Assembly: GCF_030817835.1 (NCBI RefSeq)
Contig: NZ_JAUSZR010000001.1
Location: 248,001 to 312,000, forward strand
Origin: Pseudarthrobacter sp. W1I19
GTDB taxonomy: Bacteria > Actinomycetota > Actinomycetes > Actinomycetales > Micrococcaceae
Direction: 5' to 3'
Length of the DNA stretch: 64,000 bases
Part shown: piece after piece, positions 27,012-34,835 of the stretch
How positions within the stretch are numbered: the first letter of the stretch is position 1
Layout: each line of letters opens with the position of its first letter
Notes under the pieces: model-generated
Told to the model about the DNA's origin: nothing
The model's input: only the letters and a program-made list of their open reading frames with translations
The model's database searches: none
Position numbers and translations under genes: made by a program

Positions 27012-28443
27012 GAGCCTGTCAAGTTGTTTGTGTAAGAGGGCTGTTGCTTTATCGGTTGAGGTAGGGACCGATTCGGTCTGGGTAGTTGAGGACGAGGACC
27101 CCGAGTGCTTCGCTCCAGCCTTGGGTGAAGGTTCCCTCGATGAGTTTTTCGACCGTCTTGGCGCGGTTCTCGCGGGTCTTGCGGTCAACTCTGGCCCGTT
27201 CCCTGGCGCGTTTGTCTTCGATGTTGCAGATAGCGAGCCAGAGCAGTTTCACGGCGGCTTGGTCATTGGGGAAGTGGCCGCGGTTCTTGATGATCTTCCG
27301 GAGTTGGTAGTTGAGTGATTCGATGGCGTTGGTCGTGTAAATGATCCGTCTGACCGGCGGCGGGAATGCCAGGAACGGGATGAATTTCTCCCAGCCATTG
27401 CGCCAGGTCCGGACCGTGGCAGGGTATTTCTTTCCGAGCTCGGAGGCCTCGAAAGCGTCAAGTTCGTCCTCGGCCGCCTCGGCCGTTGGAGCGGTATAGA
27501 TCGGCCTGAGGGCAGCTGCGACCTTCTTGCGGTCCTGGTAGCCGATAAAACGCATCGAGGCGCGGATCAGATGGACCACGCAGGTCTGCACCATCGCCCC
27601 TGGCCATGTCGCCGCGATCGCTTCGGGAAAGCCGGTGAGCCCGTCGCAGCAGACGATCAGCACATCCTTAACGCCGCGGTTGGCCAGCTCAGCGCAGACC
27701 CCTGCCCAGAATTTCGCGCCTTCGCTGGCCTCAACCCAAATGCCCAGGACGTGTTTGATGCCTTCCATGTCCACGCCCACGGCAATGTGCGCGGCACGGT
27801 TCTGGACCTGGTGCCCATCGCGGACTTTGATGACGATGGCATCCAGGTAGAGGATCGGGTAGATCGGATCCAGCGGGCGTTTCTGCCATTCCAGCACTTC
27901 ATCGAGGACTTCGTCGGTGATCTTCGAGATGGTCTCTTGAGACAGCTCAGTTCCAAGGGTGGACTCCAGATGATGGGCGATGTCCCGCACTGTCATTCCG
28001 CCGGCGTAAAGGCTGACGATCATGTCATCGAGCCCTGTCGTCCGCCGTGCCCCTTTTGGGACCAACTGCGGACTGAATGAGCCCTCACGGTCCCGGGGAA
28101 CTGCCAATTCCACGTCTCCGGCCGAGGTCCCCAAGGTCTTGGCATAAGAGCCGTTTCGTGAATTTGGCAGGAACCGTCCGATGGGATCACCCTTGTCATA
28201 TCCCAGATGCCCAGTCAGCTCGGCCTGCAGCCCGCGTTCGAGCGAGGCCTTGATCAGTTGCTGGATGAAGCCGTCCTTGCCATCAAGTTCAAGCTTGCCG
28301 GCATCTATTTGCTCCATCAGCTCATCAAAGGCTCTGCGTGCCAGCTCATCCGGAAGCACTTCACGGCGCTCAGTCATAGCCACAATGATTCTCCAATCAC
28401 CCCGCTGGCTACATCCCTCCTACACAAACAATCTGACACCCCC
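27012..28443 (-). mobile_element. IS256-family insertion sequence (1432 bp)
   Basis: Ends are imperfect inverted repeats: the left end reads GAGCCTGTCAAGTTGTTTGT inward, the right end GGGGGTGTCAGATTGTTTGT inward, with TGTGTA or GTGTA continuing in both. It carries one full transposase gene. An 8-bp direct duplication (ATGGCCTC) flanks it. The intact ends, intact gene and perfect duplication mean a recent insertion into the DUF222/HNH gene. Confidence 0.93.
27049..28383 (-). CDS. IS256-family (Mutator-type) transposase
   Basis: DDE transposase of 444 residues, full length for the family. The catalytic triad is visible: Asp in ILYLDAIVIKVRDG, Asp in VLIVCCDGLTGFPEAI, and Glu in YTTNAIESLNYQLRKI. 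The N-terminal part (ELMEQIDAGKLELDG then KDGFIQQLIKASLERGLQAE) and the QVQNRAAHIAVGVD strand are family-typical. The reading frame has no lesion, so the element should be able to move. It reads in the same direction as the host gene it interrupts. Confidence 0.95.
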   Translation of the reverse strand: MAMTERREVLPDELARRAFDELMEQIDAGKLELDGKDGFIQQLIKASLERGLQAELTGHLGYDKGDPIGRFLPNSRNGSYAKTLGTSAGDVELAVPRDREGSFSPQLVPKGARRTTGLDDMIVSLYAGGMTVRDIAHHLESTLGTELSQETISKITDEVLDEVLEWQKRPLDPIYPILYLDAIVIKVRDGHQVQNRAAHIAVGVDMEGIKHVLGIWVEASEGAKFWAGVCAELANRGVKDVLIVCCDGLTGFPEAIAATWPGAMVQTCVVHLIRASMRFIGYQDRKKVAAALRPIYTAPTAEAAEDELDAFEASELGKKYPATVRTWRNGWEKFIPFLAFPPPVRRIIYTTNAIESLNYQLRKIIKNRGHFPNDQAAVKLLWLAICNIEDKRARERARVDRKTRENRAKTVEKLIEGTFTQGWSEALGVLVLNYPDRIGPYLNR

Positions 28444-28451
28444 ATGGCCTC
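28444..28451. repeat. Right copy of 8-bp target-site duplication
   Basis: ATGGCCTC, identical to 27004-27011; the next base (G) also matches, which may be chance. Confidence 0.88.
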
Positions 28452-28669
28452 GGCCGCGTCCCGGGCTTTGACGCCGGAGATCTGGGCCTCCAGTTGCTTC
28501 TCTACCGCCAAGCGCTCCAACCGGATCTCATAACGGCGTTGCAACACATCCACATCAGCCTTCGGACTGGACCCGTTAGCAGTGTCAGTTTCGAGCCGGT
28601 CATCTTCGAGGAACAGTGCATCAAGCCGGGGGATGGACGCGTGAATGCCCTCCATCGCTGCTGCCGTGC

Positions 28670-29000
28670 CCGCGCCGTTTCCCATACCAACATCATCCAT
28701 CGAAGCACCGACAATTCTGGCGCGCCCAGCTCCAGATACGGCTGGCGGGGGTACAGGAGCAGGGGGCGAGGCAGGAAGCAGCGGAGCCGGATGTACCGCC
28801 CCGCCTGCCGTACCCGCACCGTTTTCCCATATAAGAATCATCTAATGGGGGTCTGACAATGCGGGCGGGCTTGGGTCCAGGTGCTGCCGGCGGGCGGACA
28901 GGATCAGCCGGAGCGACAGGAGACAGCGCAGCCGCACTTACCACCGTGTCGCCACTTCCCTCGTCCGGCCCCATATCCACATCATCTAGGGAGCCACTGA
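28670..29000. repeat. Three imperfect copies of a ~145-bp unit
   Basis: The motif CCCATAnnAnnATCATCTA (with small changes) recurs near 28681, 28826 and 28970, each followed by a GACAAT or GACATT-like stretch and then a Pro/Ala-coding GC-rich part. Spacing near 145 bp is not a multiple of three, so the copies lie in different frames. It precedes the DUF222/HNH gene. No other gene is apparent between 28842 and 29030. Confidence 0.45.
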
Positions 29001-29030
29001 CATTCCCAACGGATACAGGATGGCCGCACG

Positions 29031-30242
29031 TTAAAGCGGATTCACCCACTCGCCTCGGCGCAGCACACCTGCGAGATTCAGTTCAGTATCAACAACCACA
29101 ACGTCGCCCGGCATCCCCGCGCGCAGGTCGCCCGCCTGCCGGGACAGTCCCAGGATCGCCGCCGGGACTGCAGTCGCTGACTTGACGGCGTCCTGCAGCG
29201 GAACTCCAGCAGCCACCGCAGACCGGACAACGTCCAGCAGCGTCGCCGTTCCTCCAGCAATCACACCAGTGCTGTCCACGCGCGCCACACCCCCTTCAAC
29301 CGTCACGGCGAGCGTGCCCAGCTTGTACTGGCCATCCGCCAGTCCCGTCGCAGCCATGGAATCCGTGACCAGTGCAATGTTCTCCGCGCCCACCAGCTCG
29401 AAAACTGTCTTGACAGTCTCAGGGGCGAGGTGGACGCCGTCGGCGATCAGTTCCACCACCGCCTTCCCGGCGCGCGCTGCGCTGAGGCAGGCCGAGACGG
29501 GGCCCGGGCCCCGGTGGTGCATGCTGGGCATGGCATTAAAGAGGTGCGTGACAGTGGGGCGCCGTCGGCCGGGATCGAATCCGCGACCCGAAGGATCTGA
29601 CACAAGGCCGGCCCCCGCCCGCTCCAGGAACAAAGCCGCGCTGGCATGGTCCGCTGCGGTGTGCCCCAAGGAAGGGATTGCCCCGCGCGCGGTGAGCAGA
29701 TCCGCCAGTCCGGATGCCCCTGGCAATTCGGCGGCGAGGGTCATCGAAGCCAAAGTGGGTCCTGCCGCTTCGAAGAGTTCGCCTACGAGATCGAGGTCCG
29801 GTTCCAACAGCAGGCCGGGATCGTGTGCACCGCACTGGTCACCGGAGAGGAAGGGGCCCTCCAGGTGCGATCCGGCAATCAGGCCCTCCTCAGCGAGTGA
29901 CCGCAGCACCTTCAGGTTCCGGACCAGGTCCGCCGGCGCTCCCGTCACCAGGCTGGCCAGCAGCGTGGTGGTGCCGCGGCTGTGGAGGTATGTGGCAGCA
30001 GCCCGGGCGCCCTCCTCCGAGCCCCCCGCAAAGTCCGAGCCGTGGGCGCCGTGGCAGTGGAGGTCCACCAGGCCCGGCAACAAAACGCGGCCCGGAACCG
30101 CGGCAGCAGCGGGATCGCCAGGAAATTCCGACGCCGGCCCGGCATAGGTAATCAGGCCTTCCGCCACGGCGATCAGACCGTCGTCGATGTCCACGCCAGC
30201 CGCCACGATACGGCCCCGAAGTATCAATTCCTTGCCCATCAT
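29031..30242 (-). CDS. nagA: N-acetylglucosamine-6-phosphate deacetylase
   Basis: Removes the acetyl group from GlcNAc-6-P, giving glucosamine-6-P for NagB. At 403 residues it is a normal amidohydrolase. Motifs: LLPGLVDLHCHGAHGSDF, SHLEGPFLS (metal Glu), SLGHTAAD, VTHLFNAMPSMHHR, ELIADGVHL and the catalytic Asp in LVTDSMAATG. The start overlaps the cutC stop by 4 nt (ATGATG, the second ATG being equally possible). It closes the EIIC-nagB-cutC-nagA gene group. Confidence 0.94.
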   Translation of the reverse strand: MMGKELILRGRIVAAGVDIDDGLIAVAEGLITYAGPASEFPGDPAAAAVPGRVLLPGLVDLHCHGAHGSDFAGGSEEGARAAATYLHSRGTTTLLASLVTGAPADLVRNLKVLRSLAEEGLIAGSHLEGPFLSGDQCGAHDPGLLLEPDLDLVGELFEAAGPTLASMTLAAELPGASGLADLLTARGAIPSLGHTAADHASAALFLERAGAGLVSDPSGRGFDPGRRRPTVTHLFNAMPSMHHRGPGPVSACLSAARAGKAVVELIADGVHLAPETVKTVFELVGAENIALVTDSMAATGLADGQYKLGTLAVTVEGGVARVDSTGVIAGGTATLLDVVRSAVAAGVPLQDAVKSATAVPAAILGLSRQAGDLRAGMPGDVVVVDTELNLAGVLRRGEWVNPL

Positions 30243-31000
30243 GCTGCCTTTCGCAGAGCCGCCGCCATGCCGGCAGCGAGCAGGGGGTCCGCCACACGGG
30301 CCCGGAACCCGGTGGAAGGGTCCAGGCCGCGCGCGGACGTGTGGACCGCATGGACACCGCTGTGAACCAGTTGGGGCATCAGTTCCAGCCGCACCCCGCC
30401 ACCGGCCATGATCTGTACGGACGGCGCATGGTTCCGTCCCAGCTCCACCAACCGCTCCAGCATGGGCAGCCCGGCGGCACAGTCGGGGGTTCCACCGCTG
30501 GTCAGCACGCGATTGACGCCGGCGCGTTCCAGCCTGGCCAATGCCTCAGCAGGATCCATGCCCTTGGCGAGGGCGGCGTCGAACGCCCGGTGGAAGGTCA
30601 CCTCGGCAGCAGGATGACGACGGCGGGCCACCCCAGAAAGGTGCCGAAGCGCCGGAACGTCCGGGCCGCCGTCGGCCGCCAAGACTCCGACGACGACGCC
30701 CGCGGCGCCGGCGTTCAATGCCGCCTCGACGTCACGCTCCAGCACCCCATGCTCCTCAGCCGTGTAGGTGAAGTTGCCGGGGCGCGGGCGGACCAGGACG
30801 TGGACAGGCAGTCCAACTCGGCACGCCTGCTCTATGGTGCCGATGCTCGGCGTGATGCCGTCTGTCTCGGCGAGGGCCGCGCACAGCTCCACCCTTGCAG
30901 CCCCTACCGAGGCCGCGAGGCGGACCCCCTCGGCATCCTCCACGGCCAGTTCAAGCTGGGGTGCCCCTATGAGCGTCGACACCCTCAGAGTCCCTGCCAT
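30239..31000 (-). CDS. cutC: CutC family protein
   Basis: A 253-residue TIM-barrel protein of the CutC family, historically named for copper homeostasis; its true reaction is uncertain. Typical segments are [85 protein letters not shown] and HTSARG. It overlaps nagB by 16 nt and nagA by 4 nt, so it is locked into the amino-sugar operon. That placement suggests a role in sugar metabolism rather than in metal handling here (inference). Confidence 0.92.
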   Translation of the reverse strand: MAGTLRVSTLIGAPQLELAVEDAEGVRLAASVGAARVELCAALAETDGITPSIGTIEQACRVGLPVHVLVRPRPGNFTYTAEEHGVLERDVEAALNAGAAGVVVGVLAADGGPDVPALRHLSGVARRRHPAAEVTFHRAFDAALAKGMDPAEALARLERAGVNRVLTSGGTPDCAAGLPMLERLVELGRNHAPSVQIMAGGGVRLELMPQLVHSGVHAVHTSARGLDPSTGFRARVADPLLAAGMAAALRKAA

Positions 31001-31764
31001 GCAGGCTTCCGCCCGAACGTGTCCTGGTAGTACTCGCGGTGCGCCAGTTTTGATGCCGCAGCCTCGTCCACCAGGACTGTGACGTGCGGATGGAGCTGCA
31101 GCGCAGAGGCGGGGCAGACCGCCGCCACCGGACCTTCGACGGCTGCTGCAATAGCTTCCGCCTTGGCCTCGCCCATTGCCAGCAGCAGAAGGTGCCGCGC
31201 TTCCCGGATGGTGCCCAGGCCCTGGGTCAGCACGTGGTCCGGAACGTCGGCGGGGTCTGCGAAGAAGCGCGCGTTGTCCTGCCGGGTCTGCTGGGTGAGG
31301 GTCTTGATCCGGGTCCTGGAGGCCAGTGACGACATCGGTTCGTTGAAACCGACATGGCCGTCCGTGCCGATCCCCAGGATCTGGATGTCCACTCCGCCCG
31401 CGGCCGCAATGGCGGCCTCGTACCGGACAACCTCAGCCTCGAGGTCAACCGCCACCCCGTCCAGCCCGTGGACTGCCCCTTCGACGAAGTCCACGCTGTC
31501 CACGAATTCCTCCCGGATCACCGAGTGGTAGGACTGCGGGTGCGTGCTGGGCAGGCCCACATACTCATCGAGGAGGAAGGCCTGAGCGCTGGCGAAGCTC
31601 AAACCACCATTCCGATGCCGCCCAATGAGTTCCTGGTACGTGCCGAGGGGCGTTGACCCGGTGGCCAGGCCAAGGACTGACGGGCCGCTGCGGACCTGCT
31701 GCTCGATGGCGTCCGCGGCTGTGCGGGCCACGTCTGCAGGGGTGGAGAGGATGACGATTTCCAT
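30985..31764 (-). CDS. nagB: Glucosamine-6-phosphate deaminase
   Basis: Converts glucosamine-6-P to fructose-6-P and ammonia. The 259-residue protein carries [36 protein letters not shown] (catalytic Asp), [15 protein letters not shown] and the acid-base His/Glu region EAVHG-like ([11 protein letters not shown]). It overlaps the cutC start by 16 nt and follows EIIC by 45 nt. The C-terminus lacks the long allosteric tail seen in the E. coli enzyme. Confidence 0.95.
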   Translation of the reverse strand: MEIVILSTPADVARTAADAIEQQVRSGPSVLGLATGSTPLGTYQELIGRHRNGGLSFASAQAFLLDEYVGLPSTHPQSYHSVIREEFVDSVDFVEGAVHGLDGVAVDLEAEVVRYEAAIAAAGGVDIQILGIGTDGHVGFNEPMSSLASRTRIKTLTQQTRQDNARFFADPADVPDHVLTQGLGTIREARHLLLLAMGEAKAEAIAAAVEGPVAAVCPASALQLHPHVTVLVDEAAASKLAHREYYQDTFGRKPAWQGL

Positions 31765-31809
31765 AGGGGTGCTTTCGGTTGCGGGTCGCTAAAGGGCAGT
31801 GCTCGGTTC

Positions 31810-33060
31810 TTACTTCGCGGCGTCGGTCTCCACGGTGACCTCGTCGTCCTCGCGGCCCGGGGTGCGCAGGTTCCAGCGCTTGATCACGAAGGAGAAGAGG
31901 AAGTAGTAGATCACCGCGTAGCCCAAGCCAATGGGGATCAGCAGCCAGCCGTTCTGCGATTTGCCGAAGTTGAGGACAAAGTCGATCAGGCCTGCAGAGA
32001 ACGTGAATCCGTGATGGATGCCCAGCGCGTTGACCAGGGCCATGGACGTTCCGGTCAGGGCGGCGTGGACGATGTAGAGCGGGAAAGCCACGAACATAAA
32101 GGCGTACTCAAGCGGTTCGGTGATGCCGGTGAAGAATGCGGTCAGCGCGGTGGAGAGCATAATGCCGCCAACGATCTTCTTCTGCGAGGGCTTGGCGTGG
32201 CGCCAGATGGCAAGTGCTGCTGCCGGCAGGCCGAACATCATGATGGGGAAGAAGCCGGTCATAAAGATGCCCGCACTGGGGTCGCCGGCGAAGAAGCGGT
32301 TGAGGTCACCGCGGACCAGGTGGCCGGAGGCGTCCGTGTAGTCGCCGATAAGGAACCAGACGCCGGAGTTCAGGATGTGGTGCAGTCCGGCGGGGATCAG
32401 CATGCGGTTGGCGAAGCCGTAAATGCCGCCGCCGACAACCGCGTTGCTGGCCACGGCCTGGCCCACTGCGGAAAGGCCTGCGTTGAAGAGCGGGTAGGCC
32501 AGGGCAAGGGCGACGCCGGCTACCAGGCTGGAGACGGAGGTCAGGATGGGCACCAGGCGGCGCCCGCTGAAGAACCCGAGGAAGTCGGGCAGTTTGGTGC
32601 GGTAGAACCGTTGCCACAGCGATGCGGAGAGCAGGCCCACCACAATGCCGGCGAGGACGCCGTAGTTGATCATCGCGGGCTTGCCGGCCGGGTCGACCTG
32701 TCCGGCCAGGACCAGCGGCGACATGGCCTTGAAGACGCCGTCGATCACCATGTAGCCGACTACGGCGGCCAAAGCAGTGGAACCATCGGCCTTCTTGGCC
32801 CAGCCGATGGCAATGCCCACGGCAAAGATCAGCGGCAGCCAGGTGAAGACGGCGCTGCCGGCTGCGGAGATGACGGCCGCACCGCCCTCGAATCCAGGGA
32901 TAGCGCCGAGCAGGTCGGCCTGGCCGATGCGCAGGAGGATGCCTGCGGCGGGAAGAACAGCGATGGGCAGCATCAGGGTGCGGCCCAGGCGCTGCAGGGT
33001 GGCAAACGCCTTGTTTGGCTTCTTCTCGGGAGCCAAGGCGGCGGTCTCGGATGTTGACAT
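31810..33060 (-). CDS. PTS N-acetylglucosamine-type EIIC permease
   Basis: Membrane channel of the phosphotransferase system for GlcNAc (glucose-family EIIC), 416 residues with about ten membrane helices. Motifs: LGRTLMLPIAVLPAAGILLR at the N-terminus, ANRMLIPAGLHHILNSGVWF (typical of the GlcNAc group) and FTGITEPLEYAFMFV with the substrate-binding Glu. The EIIB and EIIA domains are separate divergent genes at 33.3-34.0 kb. It is first in the operon with nagB, cutC and nagA. Substrate choice rests on these neighbours and the motif group. AGAGGTG precedes the ATG. Confidence 0.92.
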   Translation of the reverse strand: MSTSETAALAPEKKPNKAFATLQRLGRTLMLPIAVLPAAGILLRIGQADLLGAIPGFEGGAAVISAAGSAVFTWLPLIFAVGIAIGWAKKADGSTALAAVVGYMVIDGVFKAMSPLVLAGQVDPAGKPAMINYGVLAGIVVGLLSASLWQRFYRTKLPDFLGFFSGRRLVPILTSVSSLVAGVALALAYPLFNAGLSAVGQAVASNAVVGGGIYGFANRMLIPAGLHHILNSGVWFLIGDYTDASGHLVRGDLNRFFAGDPSAGIFMTGFFPIMMFGLPAAALAIWRHAKPSQKKIVGGIMLSTALTAFFTGITEPLEYAFMFVAFPLYIVHAALTGTSMALVNALGIHHGFTFSAGLIDFVLNFGKSQNGWLLIPIGLGYAVIYYFLFSFVIKRWNLRTPGREDDEVTVETDAAK

Positions 33061-33119
33061 GGTTGCACCTCTGCGGGTTCGGGTGGGGCTTGTAAAGGAG
33101 GGGTTCCAGCCGGTACTGT

Positions 33120-33133
33120 CTGGTTATGACCAG
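33120..33133. promoter_or_regulatory. DasR/NagR-type operator (dre-like)
   Basis: CTGGTTATGACCAG contains the TGGT-N4-ACCA half-sites of the GntR/HutC-type DasR consensus. It sits between the EIIC operon and the EIIB-EIIA pair, 59 nt from the first and 159 nt from the second, so one site could serve both. The GntR gene at 33991 is the likely regulator (inference). Confidence 0.65.
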
Positions 33134-33256
33134 TTCAGTGTGATCCATCCCACGAGTGCCTGTCAAGGCACTTCGAAACCTGCCGGGCTATTCAAATGGC
33201 CGGCAGCGAAAGCCATAATTGGTCGCACTTGGGCCGCCGGCCCCGGTGAGGAAGGA

Positions 33257-33274
33257 GTGCCCGCCAGCGGGCAC
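33257..33274 (+). other. Short hairpin just upstream of EIIB
   Basis: GTGCCCGC and CGGGCAC pair around a 3-nt loop, 17 nt before the EIIB start and directly ahead of its Shine-Dalgarno (AAAGGGCAG). It may shape the leader RNA. Confidence 0.35.
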
Positions 33275-33291
33275 CGTCAGAAAGGGCAGCC

Positions 33292-33522
33292 ATGTCCAAA
33301 GCAGAAAAGATCATTGAAGGCCTGGGCGGAGCCGGCAACATCGTGGAGATTGAAGCCTGCATCACGCGGCTGCGCACCGAGGTTAAAGATGGTTCCCTCG
33401 TGAATGAGGCCTCCCTGAAAGCCGCCGGAGCCCATGGCGTGCTGGCCTCCGGCACGGCCGTCCAGGTCATCGTTGGACCCGAGGCCGACACCCTCGCCGA
33501 AGACATCGAGGACCTGCTCTAG
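33292..33522 (+). CDS. PTS EIIB domain protein, glucose/GlcNAc type
   Basis: Phosphoryl carrier of 76 residues that passes phosphate from EIIA to the incoming sugar. The phospho-cysteine is Cys23 in IVEIEACITRLRTEVKD, and the C-terminal part HGVLASGTAVQVIVGPEAD is typical of glucose-family EIIB. It overlaps the EIIA start by 1 nt. AAAGGGCAG lies before the ATG. The separate EIIB, EIIC and EIIA genes together form one GlcNAc transporter. Confidence 0.92.
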   Translation: MSKAEKIIEGLGGAGNIVEIEACITRLRTEVKDGSLVNEASLKAAGAHGVLASGTAVQVIVGPEADTLAEDIEDLL

Positions 33523-33980
33523 TGGCGCAGTCGCTCGTGGTCCTCGCGCCCATCGCCGGTAACGTGGTTCCCCTTGCCGAGGTCCCGGACCCTGTGTTCG
33601 CGGGCCAGATGGTGGGCTCCGGTGCGGCCGTCGAGCCGCCGGCAGGAGAGATGTTCGACGTCGTGTCCCCGGTTGCGGGGAAGGTCATCAAGCTGCTGCC
33701 GCACGCCTTTGTTGTGGTGGAGTCGTCGGGGCGAGGCGTCCTCACCCATGTGGGGATCGACACGGTCAAGCTCAAGGGTGAAGGCTTCAAGCTGCTCATC
33801 GCCCAGGGCGACACTGTCGACGCCGGCGCACCCATCATGCGCGTCGATCCCGCCGCCGCGCTCGCGGCGGGCTACTCGATGGTGAGTCCCGTCGTCGTCC
33901 TCGATTCCAAGCCGGACACGGCAACCCTGGCTGCAGCCGGCACTGTGGCCGCCGGCGAGGAGCTGTTCTCGCTGGATTAG
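33522..33980 (+). CDS. PTS EIIA domain protein (Crr-like)
   Basis: Accepts phosphate from HPr and passes it to EIIB. The 152-residue protein is of glucose-type EIIA. Two conserved histidines are seen: His61 (LLPHAFVV) and the phospho-acceptor His76 in VLTHVGIDTVKLKGEGF. The start is GTG, using the last G-type overlap with the EIIB stop (TAGTG), so translation is coupled. It converges on the GntR gene with only 10 nt between stops. In other bacteria EIIA-Glc also regulates; no sign of that here. Confidence 0.93.
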   Translation: MAQSLVVLAPIAGNVVPLAEVPDPVFAGQMVGSGAAVEPPAGEMFDVVSPVAGKVIKLLPHAFVVVESSGRGVLTHVGIDTVKLKGEGFKLLIAQGDTVDAGAPIMRVDPAAALAAGYSMVSPVVVLDSKPDTATLAAAGTVAAGEELFSLD

Positions 33981-33990
33981 GAGCTGGCTC

Positions 33991-34749
33991 CTAGAGCCGG
34001 ACTTCCATGTTCAGGGAGTAACGGTCCGAGCGGTACCAGGAACGCGAATGCTCAATGGCCAGGTGCCCTGAATAGGAAACCCGGTCAAACGCCAGCACCG
34101 GTGCTCCCGTACCAGTCCCGAGGAGCGCCCCGACGTCTGCCGGGGCGCCCTCGGACTTAACGCTCTGCCGTGCCCTGTCGATCTGGTGCCCGAACTGCGC
34201 CGCCAGGGCCTTGTACACGGATCCGGTCAGGTCGATGTCCAGCAGTCCCGGTGCGTGCTCGGGGTTGTACCAGGCATCGTCCACACTGACAGGGCGGCCG
34301 TCCGCCAGCCGTAGGCGCTTGAGGTGGATAGCCTCCGAGCCCGGGGCAAGGCTAAGTGCCTCGGCCGTATCATCCGGGGCCGCGGCGGCCTCCGCCACCA
34401 GCACCACCGTGCTGGGAACGTGTCCCATGGACTCCATCTCTTGCGTGAAGGAGGCCAGGTGCAGGGTGGACTGCACCGGGGAGTCCGCCACAAATGTGCC
34501 CTTGGCCGGAACCCGGACCAGGTGCCCCTCGTTGACCAGGCGGCCGATCGCGGCACGCACCGTGATGCGGCTGACGCCGTAGGAGTCCATGAGAGTTCGC
34601 TCGCTGGGGAGCCGGGCGCCGGGCTCCAGTTCCTCCTTGGCCAGCTTGAGGATGATCAGCCGCAGCTGCTCATGCTTGGGGACCTGGGTGTTGCTAATGG
34701 TCGCGCTCGCCGTTGGAGCGCTGCTCCTTGATGGTGCTGTGGCTGGCAC
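33991..34749 (-). CDS. GntR-family (HutC/DasR subfamily) regulator of GlcNAc genes
   Basis: Transcription factor of about 252 residues. An N-terminal GntR winged helix (about residues 25-95: PSERTLMDSYGVSRITVRAA, then GRLVNEGHLVRVPAKGTFVA) is followed by a UTRA effector domain (HLKRLRLADGRPVSVDD, DRVSYSGHLAIEHSRSWYRS). DasR-type proteins sense glucosamine- or GlcNAc-6-P. The GTG at 34747-34749 was preferred because GAAGGGG precedes it by 6 nt; a GTG at 34791 would put the Shine-Dalgarno inside the start codon. It lies beside the PTS genes and a TGGT-N4-ACCA site. Confidence 0.88.
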   Translation of the reverse strand: MPATAPSRSSAPTASATISNTQVPKHEQLRLIILKLAKEELEPGARLPSERTLMDSYGVSRITVRAAIGRLVNEGHLVRVPAKGTFVADSPVQSTLHLASFTQEMESMGHVPSTVVLVAEAAAAPDDTAEALSLAPGSEAIHLKRLRLADGRPVSVDDAWYNPEHAPGLLDIDLTGSVYKALAAQFGHQIDRARQSVKSEGAPADVGALLGTGTGAPVLAFDRVSYSGHLAIEHSRSWYRSDRYSLNMEVRL

Positions 34750-34770
34750 GAAAGGCCCCTTCGATCCGTG

Positions 34771-34793
34771 GAGCGGTCCGGTGAGGACCACTC
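34771..34793. promoter_or_regulatory. Inverted repeat in the leader of the GntR gene
   Basis: GAGCGGTCC and its near inverse GGACCACTC flank 5 nt. It resembles DasR half-sites but has wider spacing. It may allow autoregulation. Confidence 0.4.
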
Positions 34794-34835
34794 CTTCGGA
34801 TTATTCCACACGGGGACCTTCGGGAAGAGGGCTGG

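Larger units (their letters stand above)
25308..28841 (-). pseudogene. DUF222/HNH endonuclease-like gene split by an IS256 element
   Basis: Proteins of this multicopy actinobacterial family have an N-terminal DUF222 domain and a C-terminal HNH nuclease domain. The N-terminal part (28444-28841, ending with GVKARDAAEA) and the C-terminal part (25308-27011) are separated by the IS. Removing the IS and one 8-bp duplication joins them in frame as VKARDAAEAIDIQHAMTRPE. The HNH domain is intact: KCTFPGCNNRTLDNDTDHL, then HGGATALSNLAQLCPKHH. A Gly/Thr/Asn-rich linker lies between the domains. The true start is unclear; MEGIHASIPRLDAL at 28655 is an alternative. The region beyond 28655 contains frame-breaking repeats, so the 5' end may have been decaying already. 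Confidence 0.85.

Noticed and set aside
27049..27188. N-terminal 60 residues of the open frame leading into the HNH gene (Ser/Thr-rich)
   Set aside because: They are IS256 sequence read out of frame; the real upstream part of the HNH gene lies beyond the IS.
28842..29030. Separate minus-strand gene encoding a Gly/Pro/Cys-rich protein
   Set aside because: The frame arises from the out-of-phase ~145-bp repeats and has no start signal or recognisable domain.
34771..34793. Inverted repeat as a second dre site
   Set aside because: Half-sites resemble DasR sites, but the spacing is too wide; kept only as a weak operator candidate.
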